Origin: BOKV01 sp041739225
GTDB lineage: Bacteria > Pseudomonadota > Alphaproteobacteria > Rhizobiales > Rhizobiaceae
Reading direction: 5' to 3'
Length of the DNA stretch: 64,000 nucleotides
Assembly (NCBI GenBank): GCA_041739225.1
Contig: JBGSOG010000009.1
Location: 3,559-67,558 of the forward strand
Below the pieces are notes generated by a model, which had not been told where the DNA came from, made no database searches, and saw only the letters and a list, made by a program, of their open reading frames with translations. Position 1 is the stretch's first letter. Each line of letters opens with the position of its first letter. Positions 9,034 through 18,356 of this stretch are shown piece after piece. A program made the position numbers and the translations under genes.

Positions 9034-10421
9034 CCATGCTGACCAATACACCTTACGATGCACTCGTTGTCGGCATGGAAGCGGAATTGAAACGCTTGTG
9101 CCGCGCCGATGACCTTTATGTTTTTGCCAATGCCTCGGGCAACCACAACCCGATGCACCTGCCAAAGTCGGATGGTGACGGCGATGGCGAGCAGGATGAA
9201 CGGGCGACTGCGCCGTCGATGTGGGTGGCATCGTCCATTTCGGCGGTGCTGGGAAACCTGTTGCCGGGACCTGGAACACTGTATCGCAGCCAGTCTGTGC
9301 GTTTTCTCGATCGCATCCATGATGGCGATGAAATGACCACCAAGGTCAAACTCATCGAGAAACTGCCAGATCGGGTCGCCCGGTTTGAAACAAAGGTCTA
9401 TCGCGGCGATGGTGTTCTGGTTGCCGAAGGTGAAGCAGAAGTGCTGGCACCCGAGCGCAGCTTCAGCTTCGAGGCATCAGAGGTCCCCGGCCTGACGGTT
9501 CGGCGGCATGTGCACTTCGAGAAACTTCTGGAGAAAGCGGAACCGCTCGCCGCCATCCGCACGGCAGTTGTAGCGCCAGAGGAAGCCAATTCATTGGGCG
9601 GAGCGCTGCTGGCTGCCAAGCATACGCTGATTGGCCCGATCCTGATCGGCGATGCCAAAAAGATCAACGCTGCTGCTGATGAAATTGGCGCTGATCTTGG
9701 CAATTTCGAGATCATCGACATTTCCAGCCACGACGAGGCGGCTGGCCGTGCAGTAGCACTGGTGCATGAAGGCAAAGCACAGGCGGTGATGAAGGGCCAT
9801 TTGCATACCGATCAATTGCTGCACCACGTCGTCAAGCGCGAAGGCGGCTTGCGCACCGGGCGACGGCTTTCGCATGTGTTCGTCATGGATGTACCCGGTC
9901 TGGCGCATTTGCTGATGGTTACCGATGCTGCCATCAACATCTCGCCAACGCTGGAGGAAAAGGTCGACATTATCCAGAACGCGATTGATCTGGCGCATTC
10001 GCTTGGCATCAAGACACCGCGTGTCGGCGTCCTTTCGGCCATTGAAACGGTCAATTCCAAAATCCCTTCGACGCTGGATGCTGCGATCCTGTCGAAAATG
10101 GCGGATCGTGGCCAGATCACCGGCGGTCTGGTTGACGGCCCACTGGCGATGGACAATGCCATAGACATAGGTGCGGCACGGACCAAGGGCATCAAATCGC
10201 CGGTTGCCGGCAGGGCCGACATACTGGCTGTGCCGAACATGGAATCAGGCAACATGATCGCCAAACAACTCACCTTTGCCGCGCATGCCGAAGCAGCGGG
10301 CATCGTGATAGGGGCCAAATGCCCGATCATCCTGACCAGCAGGGCAGATGATGATACCGCGCGACTGGCATCGTGTGCCGTGGCAGCGCTGTATGCCAAT
10401 TGGCTGGTGCGCCAAGGATGA
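9030..10421 (+). CDS. bifunctional MaoC-type enoyl-CoA hydratase / phosphate acyltransferase
   Basis: This is a two-domain fusion of about 463 residues. The first ~150 residues form a MaoC-like hot-dog hydratase domain (YVFANASGNHNPMHLP contains the hydratase-motif Asn/His region). The rest is a phosphate acetyl/butyryl transferase (VMKGHLHTDQLLHHVVKREGGLRTGRRLSH, then VDGPLAMDNA). It would interconvert acyl-CoA and acyl-phosphate and hydrate enoyl-CoA. I chose ATG 9030, which overlaps the DUF3141 stop (ATGA), over the reading from 8970. It overlaps ackA by ATGA, so it probably supplies acyl-phosphate to the kinase. Confidence 0.9.
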   Translation: MTMLTNTPYDALVVGMEAELKRLCRADDLYVFANASGNHNPMHLPKSDGDGDGEQDERATAPSMWVASSISAVLGNLLPGPGTLYRSQSVRFLDRIHDGDEMTTKVKLIEKLPDRVARFETKVYRGDGVLVAEGEAEVLAPERSFSFEASEVPGLTVRRHVHFEKLLEKAEPLAAIRTAVVAPEEANSLGGALLAAKHTLIGPILIGDAKKINAAADEIGADLGNFEIIDISSHDEAAGRAVALVHEGKAQAVMKGHLHTDQLLHHVVKREGGLRTGRRLSHVFVMDVPGLAHLLMVTDAAINISPTLEEKVDIIQNAIDLAHSLGIKTPRVGVLSAIETVNSKIPSTLDAAILSKMADRGQITGGLVDGPLAMDNAIDIGAARTKGIKSPVAGRADILAVPNMESGNMIAKQLTFAAHAEAAGIVIGAKCPIILTSRADDDTARLASCAVAALYANWLVRQG

Positions 10422-11578
10422 CTGGCCTGATCCTGACGCTCAACGCCGGGTCGTCGTCGCTGAAGTTTGCGTTGTACCAACCCGGAAATCCGCCGGTTCA
10501 ACTGGCTGAAGGGCAAGTGGAGAATCTTGGCGGCAATGCCCGCATCACGGTCAGACCGACGGGCGGTGAAAAGCGTGGTTCGGATATACCTGCAAACACC
10601 CATGCCGCAGCGCTTGAGGCCATCCTTGTGCCCGAAACCGGCTTTTTGCCGGTTGGTGCGATGATCTCGGGAATTGGTCATCGCATCGTTCACGGGGGAG
10701 CTGACTTCGCCGAGCCGCGCGTCCTCGATGACACAACCATTGCAACCTTGGAAAAGCTGTCGCCATTGGCTCCGCTGCACCAGCCGCACAATCTGGCTGC
10801 GGTTGCTGCCGCCAGGAAGGCGTTTCCGGACGCTGTCCAAATTGGTTGTTTCGATACCGCATTTCACCGGGGCCATGATTTTGTCGAAGAAGCATTCGCG
10901 TTGCCGCGCCGGTACTTTGAGGCGGGCGTGCGCCGGTATGGTTTTCACGGATTGTCTTACGATTTCATCGCCGGTGAACTTGGGCGCATTGCACCGGAAG
11001 TGGCCAAGCGCCGTGTGATCGTGGCACATCTGGGCAATGGTGCTTCGATGTGTGCCATGCTGAATGGAAAATCGGTTGCCTCAACCATGGGCCTTTCAGC
11101 ACTTGACGGCCTCGCCATGGGCACCCGCAGCGGACAGATAGATCCAGGCGTGTTGCTTTACATGTTGCAGCATGAAGGCCTGTCGCCGGATCAGCTTTCA
11201 GATCTTTTGTACAAGCAAAGCGGCCTTTTGGGCCTTTCCGGTCTCTCGCACGACATGCGAACACTGGAGGCTGCCGGAACACGGGAATCCGAACAGGCGC
11301 TTGCCTATTTCGTCCACCGTATCCGGCGCGAAACCGGCGCGCTGGCTGCCGTGCTGGGCGGGCTTGATGCTCTGGTATTCACCGGCGGGATCGGTGAAAA
11401 TTCCCGGCGCATCCGGGCAGCAGTTTGCGAAGGCATGGACTGGCTGGGCATTGCAATCTCGCCGGAGTTGAATGCGCAAAACGCGACCGCCATCGGTACC
11501 GGAAACGTGCGGGTGATGGTGCTCGAAACGGACGAAGAAGGCGTAATCGCCAAGGCCGTGCAGAAAGCCCTGGCTTAG
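10418..11578 (+). CDS. ackA: acetate kinase
   Basis: Acetate kinase makes ATP from acetyl-phosphate (or the reverse). The 386-residue protein begins MTGLILTLNAGSSSLKFALY, the conserved LVLNAGSSSLKF signature. It also has GIGHRIVHGG, FDTAFH, YGFHGLSY, HLGNGAS and FTGGIGENS, all core ASKHA/AckA motifs. ATG 10418 overlaps the Pta stop; the longer reading from 10373 lies inside the Pta gene. Its stop codon is shared on opposite strands with iolB (TTAG at 11575-11578), so the two operons converge with no spacer. Confidence 0.95.
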   Translation: MTGLILTLNAGSSSLKFALYQPGNPPVQLAEGQVENLGGNARITVRPTGGEKRGSDIPANTHAAALEAILVPETGFLPVGAMISGIGHRIVHGGADFAEPRVLDDTTIATLEKLSPLAPLHQPHNLAAVAAARKAFPDAVQIGCFDTAFHRGHDFVEEAFALPRRYFEAGVRRYGFHGLSYDFIAGELGRIAPEVAKRRVIVAHLGNGASMCAMLNGKSVASTMGLSALDGLAMGTRSGQIDPGVLLYMLQHEGLSPDQLSDLLYKQSGLLGLSGLSHDMRTLEAAGTRESEQALAYFVHRIRRETGALAAVLGGLDALVFTGGIGENSRRIRAAVCEGMDWLGIAISPELNAQNATAIGTGNVRVMVLETDEEGVIAKAVQKALA

Positions 11579-12372
11579 GCCTTCAACAACCATTCGTGCT
11601 CGGCGGCATTGTGGAATTTCCACGTACGCTTTGGGCCAGCCATGACGTTGAGATAATACAAGTCATAACCGTGGCAGGCAGCGCAGGGGTGGTAACCCTT
11701 TGGCACGAGAACCACATCGCCGTCTTCCACTGCAAAGGCCTCGTCGAGCGAACGATCGTCGGTGTAAACGCGCTGGAACGCGAAGCCCTGCGGTGGATTA
11801 AGTCGGTGGTAGTAAGTCTCTTCAAGAAGAGACTCGTTCGGCAGATTGTCCTCATCGTGCTTGTGCGGCGGATAAGATGAGGTGTGCCCGCCCGGGGTAA
11901 TGACTTCAACCACCAGCAGTGATTGCGCCGGTTCGCCCTCCGGCAGAATGTTGGTGACGTAGCGCGTGTTGGTTCCCTTGCCGCGGGTTTCGCGGGTCAA
12001 TTTGTCTTGCGCAATCACCCGTGCAGGCAGTTTCCCGGCCTCGCCCGGTGCAGTGCAAACCGCGAGTTCCAGATCGGTATGTGCCACTACTTCCCATGTT
12101 TCCCCAGCTGGTACATAGACCGCAGCGGGCGGCCCGTCGAATGGCGAGGTGCGTTTTCCCAGCTTGCCAAAATCTTCATCTGCAGCGCGTACCGAGCCGG
12201 TTCCGGTGACAAATACCAGGCAGGCTTCGCGGTTTTTCTTGCCACCGGTCAGCGCTTCTCCAGCTTTCAGCGCGTGAAGTTCGAACCCGACATAGGTCCA
12301 ACCGGCCGATTTCGGTGTGACCTTGCTGACGCAGCTTTTGGAGCGTTTTGGTTTTACCAGCAGTTTGCTCAT
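11575..12372 (-). CDS. iolB: 5-deoxy-glucuronate isomerase
   Basis: IolB converts 5-deoxy-glucuronic acid to 5-dehydro-2-deoxy-gluconate in myo-inositol breakdown. The 265-residue bicupin carries SSYPPHKHDEDNLPNESLLE, which holds the His/Glu metal ligands, and the C-terminal PKGYHPCAACHGYDLYYLNVMAG. It is the last gene of the minus-strand iol operon. Its ATG overlaps the stop of the small membrane protein gene upstream (ATGA at 12369-12372). Confidence 0.95.
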   Translation of the reverse strand: MSKLLVKPKRSKSCVSKVTPKSAGWTYVGFELHALKAGEALTGGKKNREACLVFVTGTGSVRAADEDFGKLGKRTSPFDGPPAAVYVPAGETWEVVAHTDLELAVCTAPGEAGKLPARVIAQDKLTRETRGKGTNTRYVTNILPEGEPAQSLLVVEVITPGGHTSSYPPHKHDEDNLPNESLLEETYYHRLNPPQGFAFQRVYTDDRSLDEAFAVEDGDVVLVPKGYHPCAACHGYDLYYLNVMAGPKRTWKFHNAAEHEWLLKA

Positions 12373-12584
12373 TTGGCATCGCCTCCATCGGGTTTGTCTT
12401 TGGGCGGACGCGAGAGGAAAAGGCCGTTCAACGCGATACCGCCGGCTGCCAGAAATATGGCGCCCCAGATGTGGTTGCCGGAAACAAATTCAAACAGGCC
12501 CCAGCCGCTGGCCGAGCCAACCACCAGCAAGCGTACCCAGAGCGGGTCATAAAACGGGTTTTTGAAGTCGAAAAATTTGTCCAT
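12369..12584 (-). CDS. small two-helix membrane protein in the iol operon
   Basis: A 71-residue protein starting MDKFFDFKNPFYDPLWVRLL has two hydrophobic helices (about residues 16-32 and 36-56) and a Lys/Asp-rich tail. It resembles short DUF3329-type membrane proteins, but I am not certain of the family. GAGGA lies 7 bases before the chosen ATG, making the longer reading from 12611 unlikely. It sits between iolE and iolB and is translationally coupled to iolB, so it is expressed with inositol catabolism. No role in the pathway is known to me. Confidence 0.7.
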   Translation of the reverse strand: MDKFFDFKNPFYDPLWVRLLVVGSASGWGLFEFVSGNHIWGAIFLAAGGIALNGLFLSRPPKDKPDGGDAK

Positions 12585-12594
12585 GCAGGTATCC

Positions 12595-13497
12595 TCACGC
12601 CGACCGGTCAAGCCCGGCAGTTATTGCGAAGGCTTTGAGCGCCTTGAGTCCCATTGACTGGTATTTGAATGGTTCACGCACCAGTGGGTCCTGTTCTGCT
12701 TCAATCACCAGCCACCCTTTGTATCCGTTTTCTGCGGCAATTTTCAGCACCGGCTCAAAATCGACGATTCCCTCCGGATCGCCGGGAACTGTGAATACCC
12801 CGCGGCGCACACCCTCGAGAAAACTCAGCCGCTCTTCGCGAACCTGCTTCGCGATTTGCGGTCGCACATTTTTGGCATGGATGTGGCGAACGCGGTGCAT
12901 GTAGCTTCTGGCCAGTTCCGCCGGGTCGCTGCCGCCAAACCATGCATGACCGGTGTCAAGCAGCAGTTTTGTTGCAGGGCCGGTGTTGTCCATCAAAGCG
13001 CCAATCTCTTCGCGGTTTTCGACGATGGTCCCCATGTGGTGGTGGTAGACCAGATCGATCCCTTGTTCGGCGGTGAACAGGGCTATGGCTTCAATGTCGG
13101 CGCCAAATTTTTCCCAGCGGTCAGTAGCCAGTACCGGCTTGTCAACCAATGCAGCCCTGTCGTCGCCGTGAATGGCGTTGGTGGTTTCACACACGATGCA
13201 GACCTTGCAGTCGTTGGCCTTCAGCATGTCGAGATGTGGCTGGATTGCTGCCTTCTCTGCAGCAACGTCATGCACCAGCAAATTGGTTGAATGCCACCCG
13301 GAAACAAAGACCAGGCCGTGGGAGGCGAGCAACGCTTTCAGCTCAGCGCCATTGCCCGGCATTCGGTGGCCTTTTTCGATGCCGTCGAAACCGATTTGTG
13401 CTGCCTCCGACAAGCATTGCCCAAGGCTGATATGCGCACCGATTGAACGGTCGTCGTCATTGGTCCAGGCGATAGGGTTGGTGCCGTAGCGGATCAT
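12595..13497 (-). CDS. iolE: inosose dehydratase (2-keto-myo-inositol dehydratase)
   Basis: IolE dehydrates 2-keto-myo-inositol to 3,5/4-trihydroxycyclohexa-1,2-dione. The 300-residue TIM-barrel protein begins MIRYGTNPIAWTNDDDRSIG and has the AP-endonuclease-2-like sugar-isomerase fold features: YHHHMGT, LLDTGHAWFGG, VRHIHAKNVRP and WLVIEAEQDP, containing the metal-binding His, Asp and Glu residues. It lies 27 bases downstream of iolD on the minus strand. Confidence 0.95.
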   Translation of the reverse strand: MIRYGTNPIAWTNDDDRSIGAHISLGQCLSEAAQIGFDGIEKGHRMPGNGAELKALLASHGLVFVSGWHSTNLLVHDVAAEKAAIQPHLDMLKANDCKVCIVCETTNAIHGDDRAALVDKPVLATDRWEKFGADIEAIALFTAEQGIDLVYHHHMGTIVENREEIGALMDNTGPATKLLLDTGHAWFGGSDPAELARSYMHRVRHIHAKNVRPQIAKQVREERLSFLEGVRRGVFTVPGDPEGIVDFEPVLKIAAENGYKGWLVIEAEQDPLVREPFKYQSMGLKALKAFAITAGLDRSA

Positions 13498-13524
13498 GAA
13501 TGGGGCTTCCAGGCTTGCGAGCTA

Positions 13525-15357
13525 TCAGTTGATCGGGATGCGCAAATTGCGCATTTCGTCGTATTTCTTGCGTGCCTTGCGAACAGCCGGGCGAACCGAA
13601 ACTTCCGGCACAGCGACTTCCCACCAGGTTCCGCCCGCCTCTGTCGATGGGTAGGGGTCGGTGTCGATGACAATTGCCTGCACGCCTTGCGCCTTGCGGG
13701 CGGCAGCCAGTGCCTTTTCCAGTTGTGCGATGCTGGCTACCTTGACTGCATTGGCGCCCATGCTGGCGGCGTGTGCCGCGAAGTCGATGTTTGACGGGTT
13801 CGTGTGACGGGCGTGGGCAAGCAGATTGTTGAACTCAGCCCCGCCGGTTGCCATTTGCAGCCTGTTGATGCAGCCAAATCCCCGGTTGTCGGTGATGACG
13901 ATTGTCAGCTTGATGCCCAGCATTGCAGCGGTTGCCAGTTCAGAATTCATCATCATGTACGAGCCGTCGCCCAGCATCACAACAACGTCGCGATCGGGCT
14001 CGGCCATCTTGATGCCAAGGCCGCCGGCGATCTCATAACCCATGGTCGAGAAACCGTATTCCATGTGGTAGGACATCGGCTTCCCGGCCTTCCACAATTT
14101 GTGCAATTCGCCCGGCATTGTTCCAGCAGCGCTCATGACAACGGTGTCTTCACCGGCAGAACGCTGCACCGCGCCGATCACCTGCATGTCGGTTGGCAGG
14201 GCGTTGCCACTGGATGGAGCTTGCGTCAGTGGATCGACAGAAGCAAACCACTTTTCCTTCAGTCCCTTTGGCGGTTTTTTCGCCTTGAATGAGCCCAGGG
14301 CTTGTGAAACCAAGGTCAGGGAAATTCCGGCATCGCCGCACAGCGGTTCGGCGCCGTGCTTCATCGCATCATAGGCTTGCACATTGATGGATACGAGCTT
14401 TCGGCCATCATGCTTGAACAGCGACCATGAGCCAGTGGTGAAATCCTGAAATCGCGTGCCGACACCAATGACCAGATCGGCTTTCTCGCAAAGGGTATTG
14501 CCCGAAGTGGAACCGGTAACGCCAACCGGGCCAAAGTTCCATTCGTGGTCCCATGGCAAACAGGACTTTCCGGCCTGCGTTTCAACAACTGGTATGCCGT
14601 GACTGTTGGCAAAGTGGGCGAGATTGTCCTCGGCATCGGAATAGTGGACGCCACCGCCCGCGATGATGACTGGGCGCTTGGCCTCCCGTATCATTTGTGA
14701 CACGCGCAATACTTCCGCCATGTCCGGGTTGGGACGGCGGATACGCCACACCTTTGGCTCGAAGAAGGCAAGTGGCCAGTCGAATGCCTCGGACTGAACA
14801 TCCTGACAAAAGGCCAGTGTCACTGGTCCGCATTCTGCGGGGTCTGTCATGGTGCGAAAGGCGCGGGGCAGGGCAGTGAGCAATTGTTCAGGCCGCATGA
14901 TGCGATCGAAATAGCGGCTGACGGGGCGAAAGCAGTCATTGACAGTCACGGTGCCGTCGCCAAAATTTTCAAGCTGTTGCAATACCGGATCCGGTCCGCG
15001 ATGGGCAAACACATCGCCGGGAACCAGCAAGAGTGGCAGGCGGTTGACATGGGCCAGGGCTGCCGCAGTGACCATGTTGATTGCGCCAGGACCAATTGAC
15101 GTTGTCACCATCATGGCGCGGGAGCGCTTCAACTGCTTTGCATATGCGATGGCCACATGTGCCATCGACTGCTCGTTGTGGCCCCTGTAGGTCGGAAAGC
15201 TGTCGCCTGCGCCATGCAGGGCTTCGCCCATTCCCACGACATTGCCATGGCCGAAAATGGCCCAACAGCCCGCAAGATAGGGAACGCCGTTTTCGTTCAA
15301 TTGCGCTGCGCAATAACGCACCATTGCCTGTGATGCGGTAAGTCGAATTGTGCTCAT
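13525..15357 (-). CDS. iolD: 3D-(3,5/4)-trihydroxycyclohexane-1,2-dione acylhydrolase, ThDP-dependent
   Basis: IolD opens the ring of the trihydroxycyclohexane-dione to 5-deoxy-glucuronate. The 610-residue protein has the acetolactate-synthase-like ThDP fold: an N-terminal PYR domain (GNVVGMGEALHGAG), a central domain, and a C-terminal PP domain with the ThDP/Mg motif GDGSYMMMNSELATA and the following NRGFGCINRLQ. Its ATG overlaps the iolC stop (ATGA at 15354-15357), so the two are probably translationally coupled. Confidence 0.96.
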   Translation of the reverse strand: MSTIRLTASQAMVRYCAAQLNENGVPYLAGCWAIFGHGNVVGMGEALHGAGDSFPTYRGHNEQSMAHVAIAYAKQLKRSRAMMVTTSIGPGAINMVTAAALAHVNRLPLLLVPGDVFAHRGPDPVLQQLENFGDGTVTVNDCFRPVSRYFDRIMRPEQLLTALPRAFRTMTDPAECGPVTLAFCQDVQSEAFDWPLAFFEPKVWRIRRPNPDMAEVLRVSQMIREAKRPVIIAGGGVHYSDAEDNLAHFANSHGIPVVETQAGKSCLPWDHEWNFGPVGVTGSTSGNTLCEKADLVIGVGTRFQDFTTGSWSLFKHDGRKLVSINVQAYDAMKHGAEPLCGDAGISLTLVSQALGSFKAKKPPKGLKEKWFASVDPLTQAPSSGNALPTDMQVIGAVQRSAGEDTVVMSAAGTMPGELHKLWKAGKPMSYHMEYGFSTMGYEIAGGLGIKMAEPDRDVVVMLGDGSYMMMNSELATAAMLGIKLTIVITDNRGFGCINRLQMATGGAEFNNLLAHARHTNPSNIDFAAHAASMGANAVKVASIAQLEKALAAARKAQGVQAIVIDTDPYPSTEAGGTWWEVAVPEVSVRPAVRKARKKYDEMRNLRIPIN

Positions 15358-17288
15358 GATCTCGCTCCTGCCCCCAAGCGGGCCTCATCCCAAATTGTGC
15401 AAAGCTGCCGGTAAATTGCAGCCATGGTGGCGACGGCCTCGCTGTCCGAAGTTTCACCGGAAAACCAGCGTTGCGCAACTTCGCCGAAAATCGTGCGCCC
15501 AACGGCAAATCCCTTCACCAAATCATGGCGGGCGGCGAGCGCAAAACTGTGGGCAAGTTCTTCCATCGGCGCGTCAAGACCCAGCACGACGATGCCGCGT
15601 GCATGCGGATCGCGCTGGCCAATGGTTTCGCAGGCATTGGTCCAGGCTTGGGCTGTTTTCATCGGTTCAAGTTTCCACCAGTCGGGGAATATCCCGATAT
15701 CGTAGAAGCGTCCGATCAGTGCTGCACTGGTATTGTCGTCAACCGGCCCGATTTTTGACGGGATGATTTCCAGCAGGAATTCCAGCCGGTTGCGCCGGGC
15801 AGCAGCAAACAGGCGCTTGATCGTTGCTTCCTGCGTGTCGCGCATCGCTTCATCATCATCCGGGTGGTAGAAGCACAGGACCTTGACCACATGCGCGAGC
15901 GGCCATTCGCCAAGCCCGCCAAAATCCGGTCCGATTTCCGGTTCCAGTTCCAGGGGCCGGGTTGCAGGCAGTTCCACCGGCCTGCCGATCCAAAGTCCTG
16001 ATCCCGCCGCTGCGTGCAAAGCTTCGCGGCCCAGCCGGTCGTCGCAAAGAATTCCATGGCCAGGCTTGCCGTCTGCAACTTTCATTGCTGCCTGCAAACA
16101 AAGCTGTTTGAACACGCCGATTTTGGCAAGCGGGGCGCCTGCAGCACTTGCCATCGCTTCCAGCTGGATACGATGGTCGAATGCAAAGGCCTTCAGTTGC
16201 GGCCATTCACCGATCCGGTTGGTGGACCAATGCACCTGCTCCAGTTCGCCATCCTTGCGCAGGGCGGGATTTATCACGCCGCGGCGGAGGAAAAATTCGA
16301 GTTCCTCCCACGACGGATAAGCCGGGGTGCAGCCGTGGCGCGACACAGCAAATGCTCCGCAAGCATTGGCGTATTTGAGTGTGGTTGGCCAGCCTTCGCC
16401 GCGCAGCCAGCCGCGAAAAAGCCCGCTCATGAAGCCGTCTCCGGCACCCAGCACATTGAACACTTCAATTGGAAAGCCCGGCCCGCTCGTGCCTTGATCC
16501 AGTGATGAGGGAATTTCCCCTTCAAATGCTGCTGCGCCCATCGGCCCGCGCTTGCAAACCAGCACGGCGTTGCTAACCTTTCGCACGGCCTGCAATGCCT
16601 TGATCGTGTCGGTACTTCCACCGGCAATGTGGAACTCTTCTTCGGTGCCTACAATGAGATCGAACATGTGCAAGGTGGATTGCAACTTGGCCGTCACCTG
16701 CTGCGATTCGATGAAGCGGCTTTCGCCGTCGCCATGGCCGGCAAGGCCCCACAGGTTGGGTCGGTAGTCGATGTCCAGTGCGGTCAGCGAACCGTTTTCC
16801 CGCGCAAGATTCAACGCCTTCAGCACCGCGTTCTCGGTGTGCGGATGTGACAAGTGGGTTCCGGTGGCGCAAATACAGGCGGCTTGCGCGATGAACGCAG
16901 GGTCGATGTCGTCTTCGCACAGTGCCATGTCGGCGCAATTTTCCCGATAGAAAATCAACGGAAATTGGCGACTGTCGCGGATGCCCAACAATACCAGCGC
17001 TGTCAGCCGTTCCGGGTCGGTCTTGACGCCGCGAACGTCCACACCTTCAGCGGCGAGTTGCTCGCGGATGAAGCGGCCCATGTGCTCGTCGCCGACGCGG
17101 GTGATCAGTGCCGATTTCAGGCCGAGCCGGGCACTGCCTGCGGCAATATTGGTGGGGGAGCCGCCAATGTATTTGGCGAACGATGCCATGTCCTCAAGCC
17201 GCCCGCCGATCTGCTCACCATACAGATCAACCGATGAACGGCCGATGGTGATGAGATCGAGTGGGCGGCCTGTGGGCATTGACGGCAT
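15354..17288 (-). CDS. iolC: 5-dehydro-2-deoxygluconokinase fused to a DUF2090 aldolase-like domain
   Basis: The first ~330 residues are a PfkB-family sugar kinase (DLITIGRSSVDLYGEQ, GGSPTNIAAGSARLG, and the catalytic GAGDGFMSGLFRGWL) that phosphorylates 5-dehydro-2-deoxygluconate. The remaining ~300 residues are a DUF2090 domain, annotated in proteobacteria as the 5-dehydro-2-deoxyphosphogluconate aldolase. The 644-residue fusion is normal for proteobacterial IolC and explains why no separate iolJ is present. It starts 20 bases after iolG and overlaps iolD. Confidence 0.93.
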   Translation of the reverse strand: MPSMPTGRPLDLITIGRSSVDLYGEQIGGRLEDMASFAKYIGGSPTNIAAGSARLGLKSALITRVGDEHMGRFIREQLAAEGVDVRGVKTDPERLTALVLLGIRDSRQFPLIFYRENCADMALCEDDIDPAFIAQAACICATGTHLSHPHTENAVLKALNLARENGSLTALDIDYRPNLWGLAGHGDGESRFIESQQVTAKLQSTLHMFDLIVGTEEEFHIAGGSTDTIKALQAVRKVSNAVLVCKRGPMGAAAFEGEIPSSLDQGTSGPGFPIEVFNVLGAGDGFMSGLFRGWLRGEGWPTTLKYANACGAFAVSRHGCTPAYPSWEELEFFLRRGVINPALRKDGELEQVHWSTNRIGEWPQLKAFAFDHRIQLEAMASAAGAPLAKIGVFKQLCLQAAMKVADGKPGHGILCDDRLGREALHAAAGSGLWIGRPVELPATRPLELEPEIGPDFGGLGEWPLAHVVKVLCFYHPDDDEAMRDTQEATIKRLFAAARRNRLEFLLEIIPSKIGPVDDNTSAALIGRFYDIGIFPDWWKLEPMKTAQAWTNACETIGQRDPHARGIVVLGLDAPMEELAHSFALAARHDLVKGFAVGRTIFGEVAQRWFSGETSDSEAVATMAAIYRQLCTIWDEARLGAGARS

Positions 17289-17308
17289 TGAACTCGTTCC
17301 GCGGTTGT

Positions 17309-18304
17309 TCAGATTGAAACGCTGACGGCGCGTTTCTTCTCGATCGATTGCAATGCGGCTTCAGCCAAAATCAATGCGGCAAGGCCGTCTTGTCCACTTG
17401 GCGAAGGTGCCGCACCCTTCATGATGACGTCGATAAAAGCAGTGATTTCGGCGGCATATGCATCGACATAGCGGGTCATGAAAAAATCGTGCAAGGGCGG
17501 ACGGGTGTAACCTGCTGCCGTTGCGATTTCGATTGAAACCGGGCGCTGGTTTTCAGCCGCCACCGCCCCCTTCGAGCCATGCACTTCAATGCGCTGGTCA
17601 TAGCCATAAACCGCGCGGCGTGAATTGGAGATTGAGCAATGCTTGCCTGATGCAGTGGTGAGGATAACAGAGGCACTGTCATAATCGCCGAGCTTGCCGA
17701 TTTCCTTGTCCACCAGCACGGAGGCGGTGGCAAAAACGCTCACGGGTTCCTCGCCCAGCAGGAAACGCGCCATATCGAAATCATGGATGGTCATGTCACG
17801 GAATATCCCGCCAGACGATTTGATGTAGGCTGGCGGTGGTGCGCCGGGATCGCGCGAAACGATTTGCACCATTTCGACGGTGCCGATGGCGCCGTCGATG
17901 ATTGCTTTCTTGACGGCAACGAAATGCGGGTCAAAGCGGCGGTTGAAGCCCAGCATCAGCTTGGCTTTGGTCTTTTCAACGACCGCAAGGCAGGACTTGA
18001 CGCGCTTCAAGGAAAGGTCGATCGGCTTCTCGCAAAAGATGGCCTTGCCAGCTTTGGCGAAGCGTTCGATCAGATCGGCATGGGTATCGGTCGGAGTGCA
18101 GATTACCACTGCATCGATGTCTGACGATTTTTCAATCGCGTCGATGGTGCGGATTTCACATCCATATTTGCCGGCTATTTCCTTGGCCGCAGCGGGAATG
18201 GCGTCAGCAACGGCGACCAGTTTTGCGTCGGAATTTGAAGTGACTGCCTTGGCGTGGACTTTTCCAATCCGCCCGGCACCTAGCAAAGCAAATCTGACGG
18301 TCAT
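17309..18304 (-). CDS. iolG: myo-inositol 2-dehydrogenase
   Basis: IolG oxidises myo-inositol to 2-keto-myo-inositol with NAD, the first step of the pathway. The 331-residue Gfo/Idh/MocA protein has the Rossmann motif FALLGAGRIGKVHA, the dinucleotide-side VVICTPTDTHADL, the Glu-Lys-Pro motif FCEKPIDL and the catalytic DMTIHDFDMARFL segment (Asp/His). I start it at ATG 18304, preceded by AAGGAAAG, and not at 18355. It is the first gene of the iol operon. Confidence 0.95.
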   Translation of the reverse strand: MTVRFALLGAGRIGKVHAKAVTSNSDAKLVAVADAIPAAAKEIAGKYGCEIRTIDAIEKSSDIDAVVICTPTDTHADLIERFAKAGKAIFCEKPIDLSLKRVKSCLAVVEKTKAKLMLGFNRRFDPHFVAVKKAIIDGAIGTVEMVQIVSRDPGAPPPAYIKSSGGIFRDMTIHDFDMARFLLGEEPVSVFATASVLVDKEIGKLGDYDSASVILTTASGKHCSISNSRRAVYGYDQRIEVHGSKGAVAAENQRPVSIEIATAAGYTRPPLHDFFMTRYVDAYAAEITAFIDVIMKGAAPSPSGQDGLAALILAEAALQSIEKKRAVSVSI

Positions 18305-18332
18305 GGCTTGTCTTTCCTTTTGTCTTCTGCGT

Positions 18333-18347
18333 CGCTGAAAAGCAGCG
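18333..18347 (-). other. small hairpin in the iolG leader
   Basis: CGCTG (18333-18337) and CAGCG (18343-18347) form a five-pair stem with an AAAAG loop. It lies 29-43 bases upstream of the iolG ATG, within the likely 5' leader. It is short, and no regulatory role can be claimed from the sequence alone. Confidence 0.35.
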
Positions 18348-18356
18348 AAACACAAT

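Noticed and set aside
11923..12552. 209-codon plus-strand frame opposite iolB
   Set aside because: iolB is well supported on the other strand, and the frame shows no family features.
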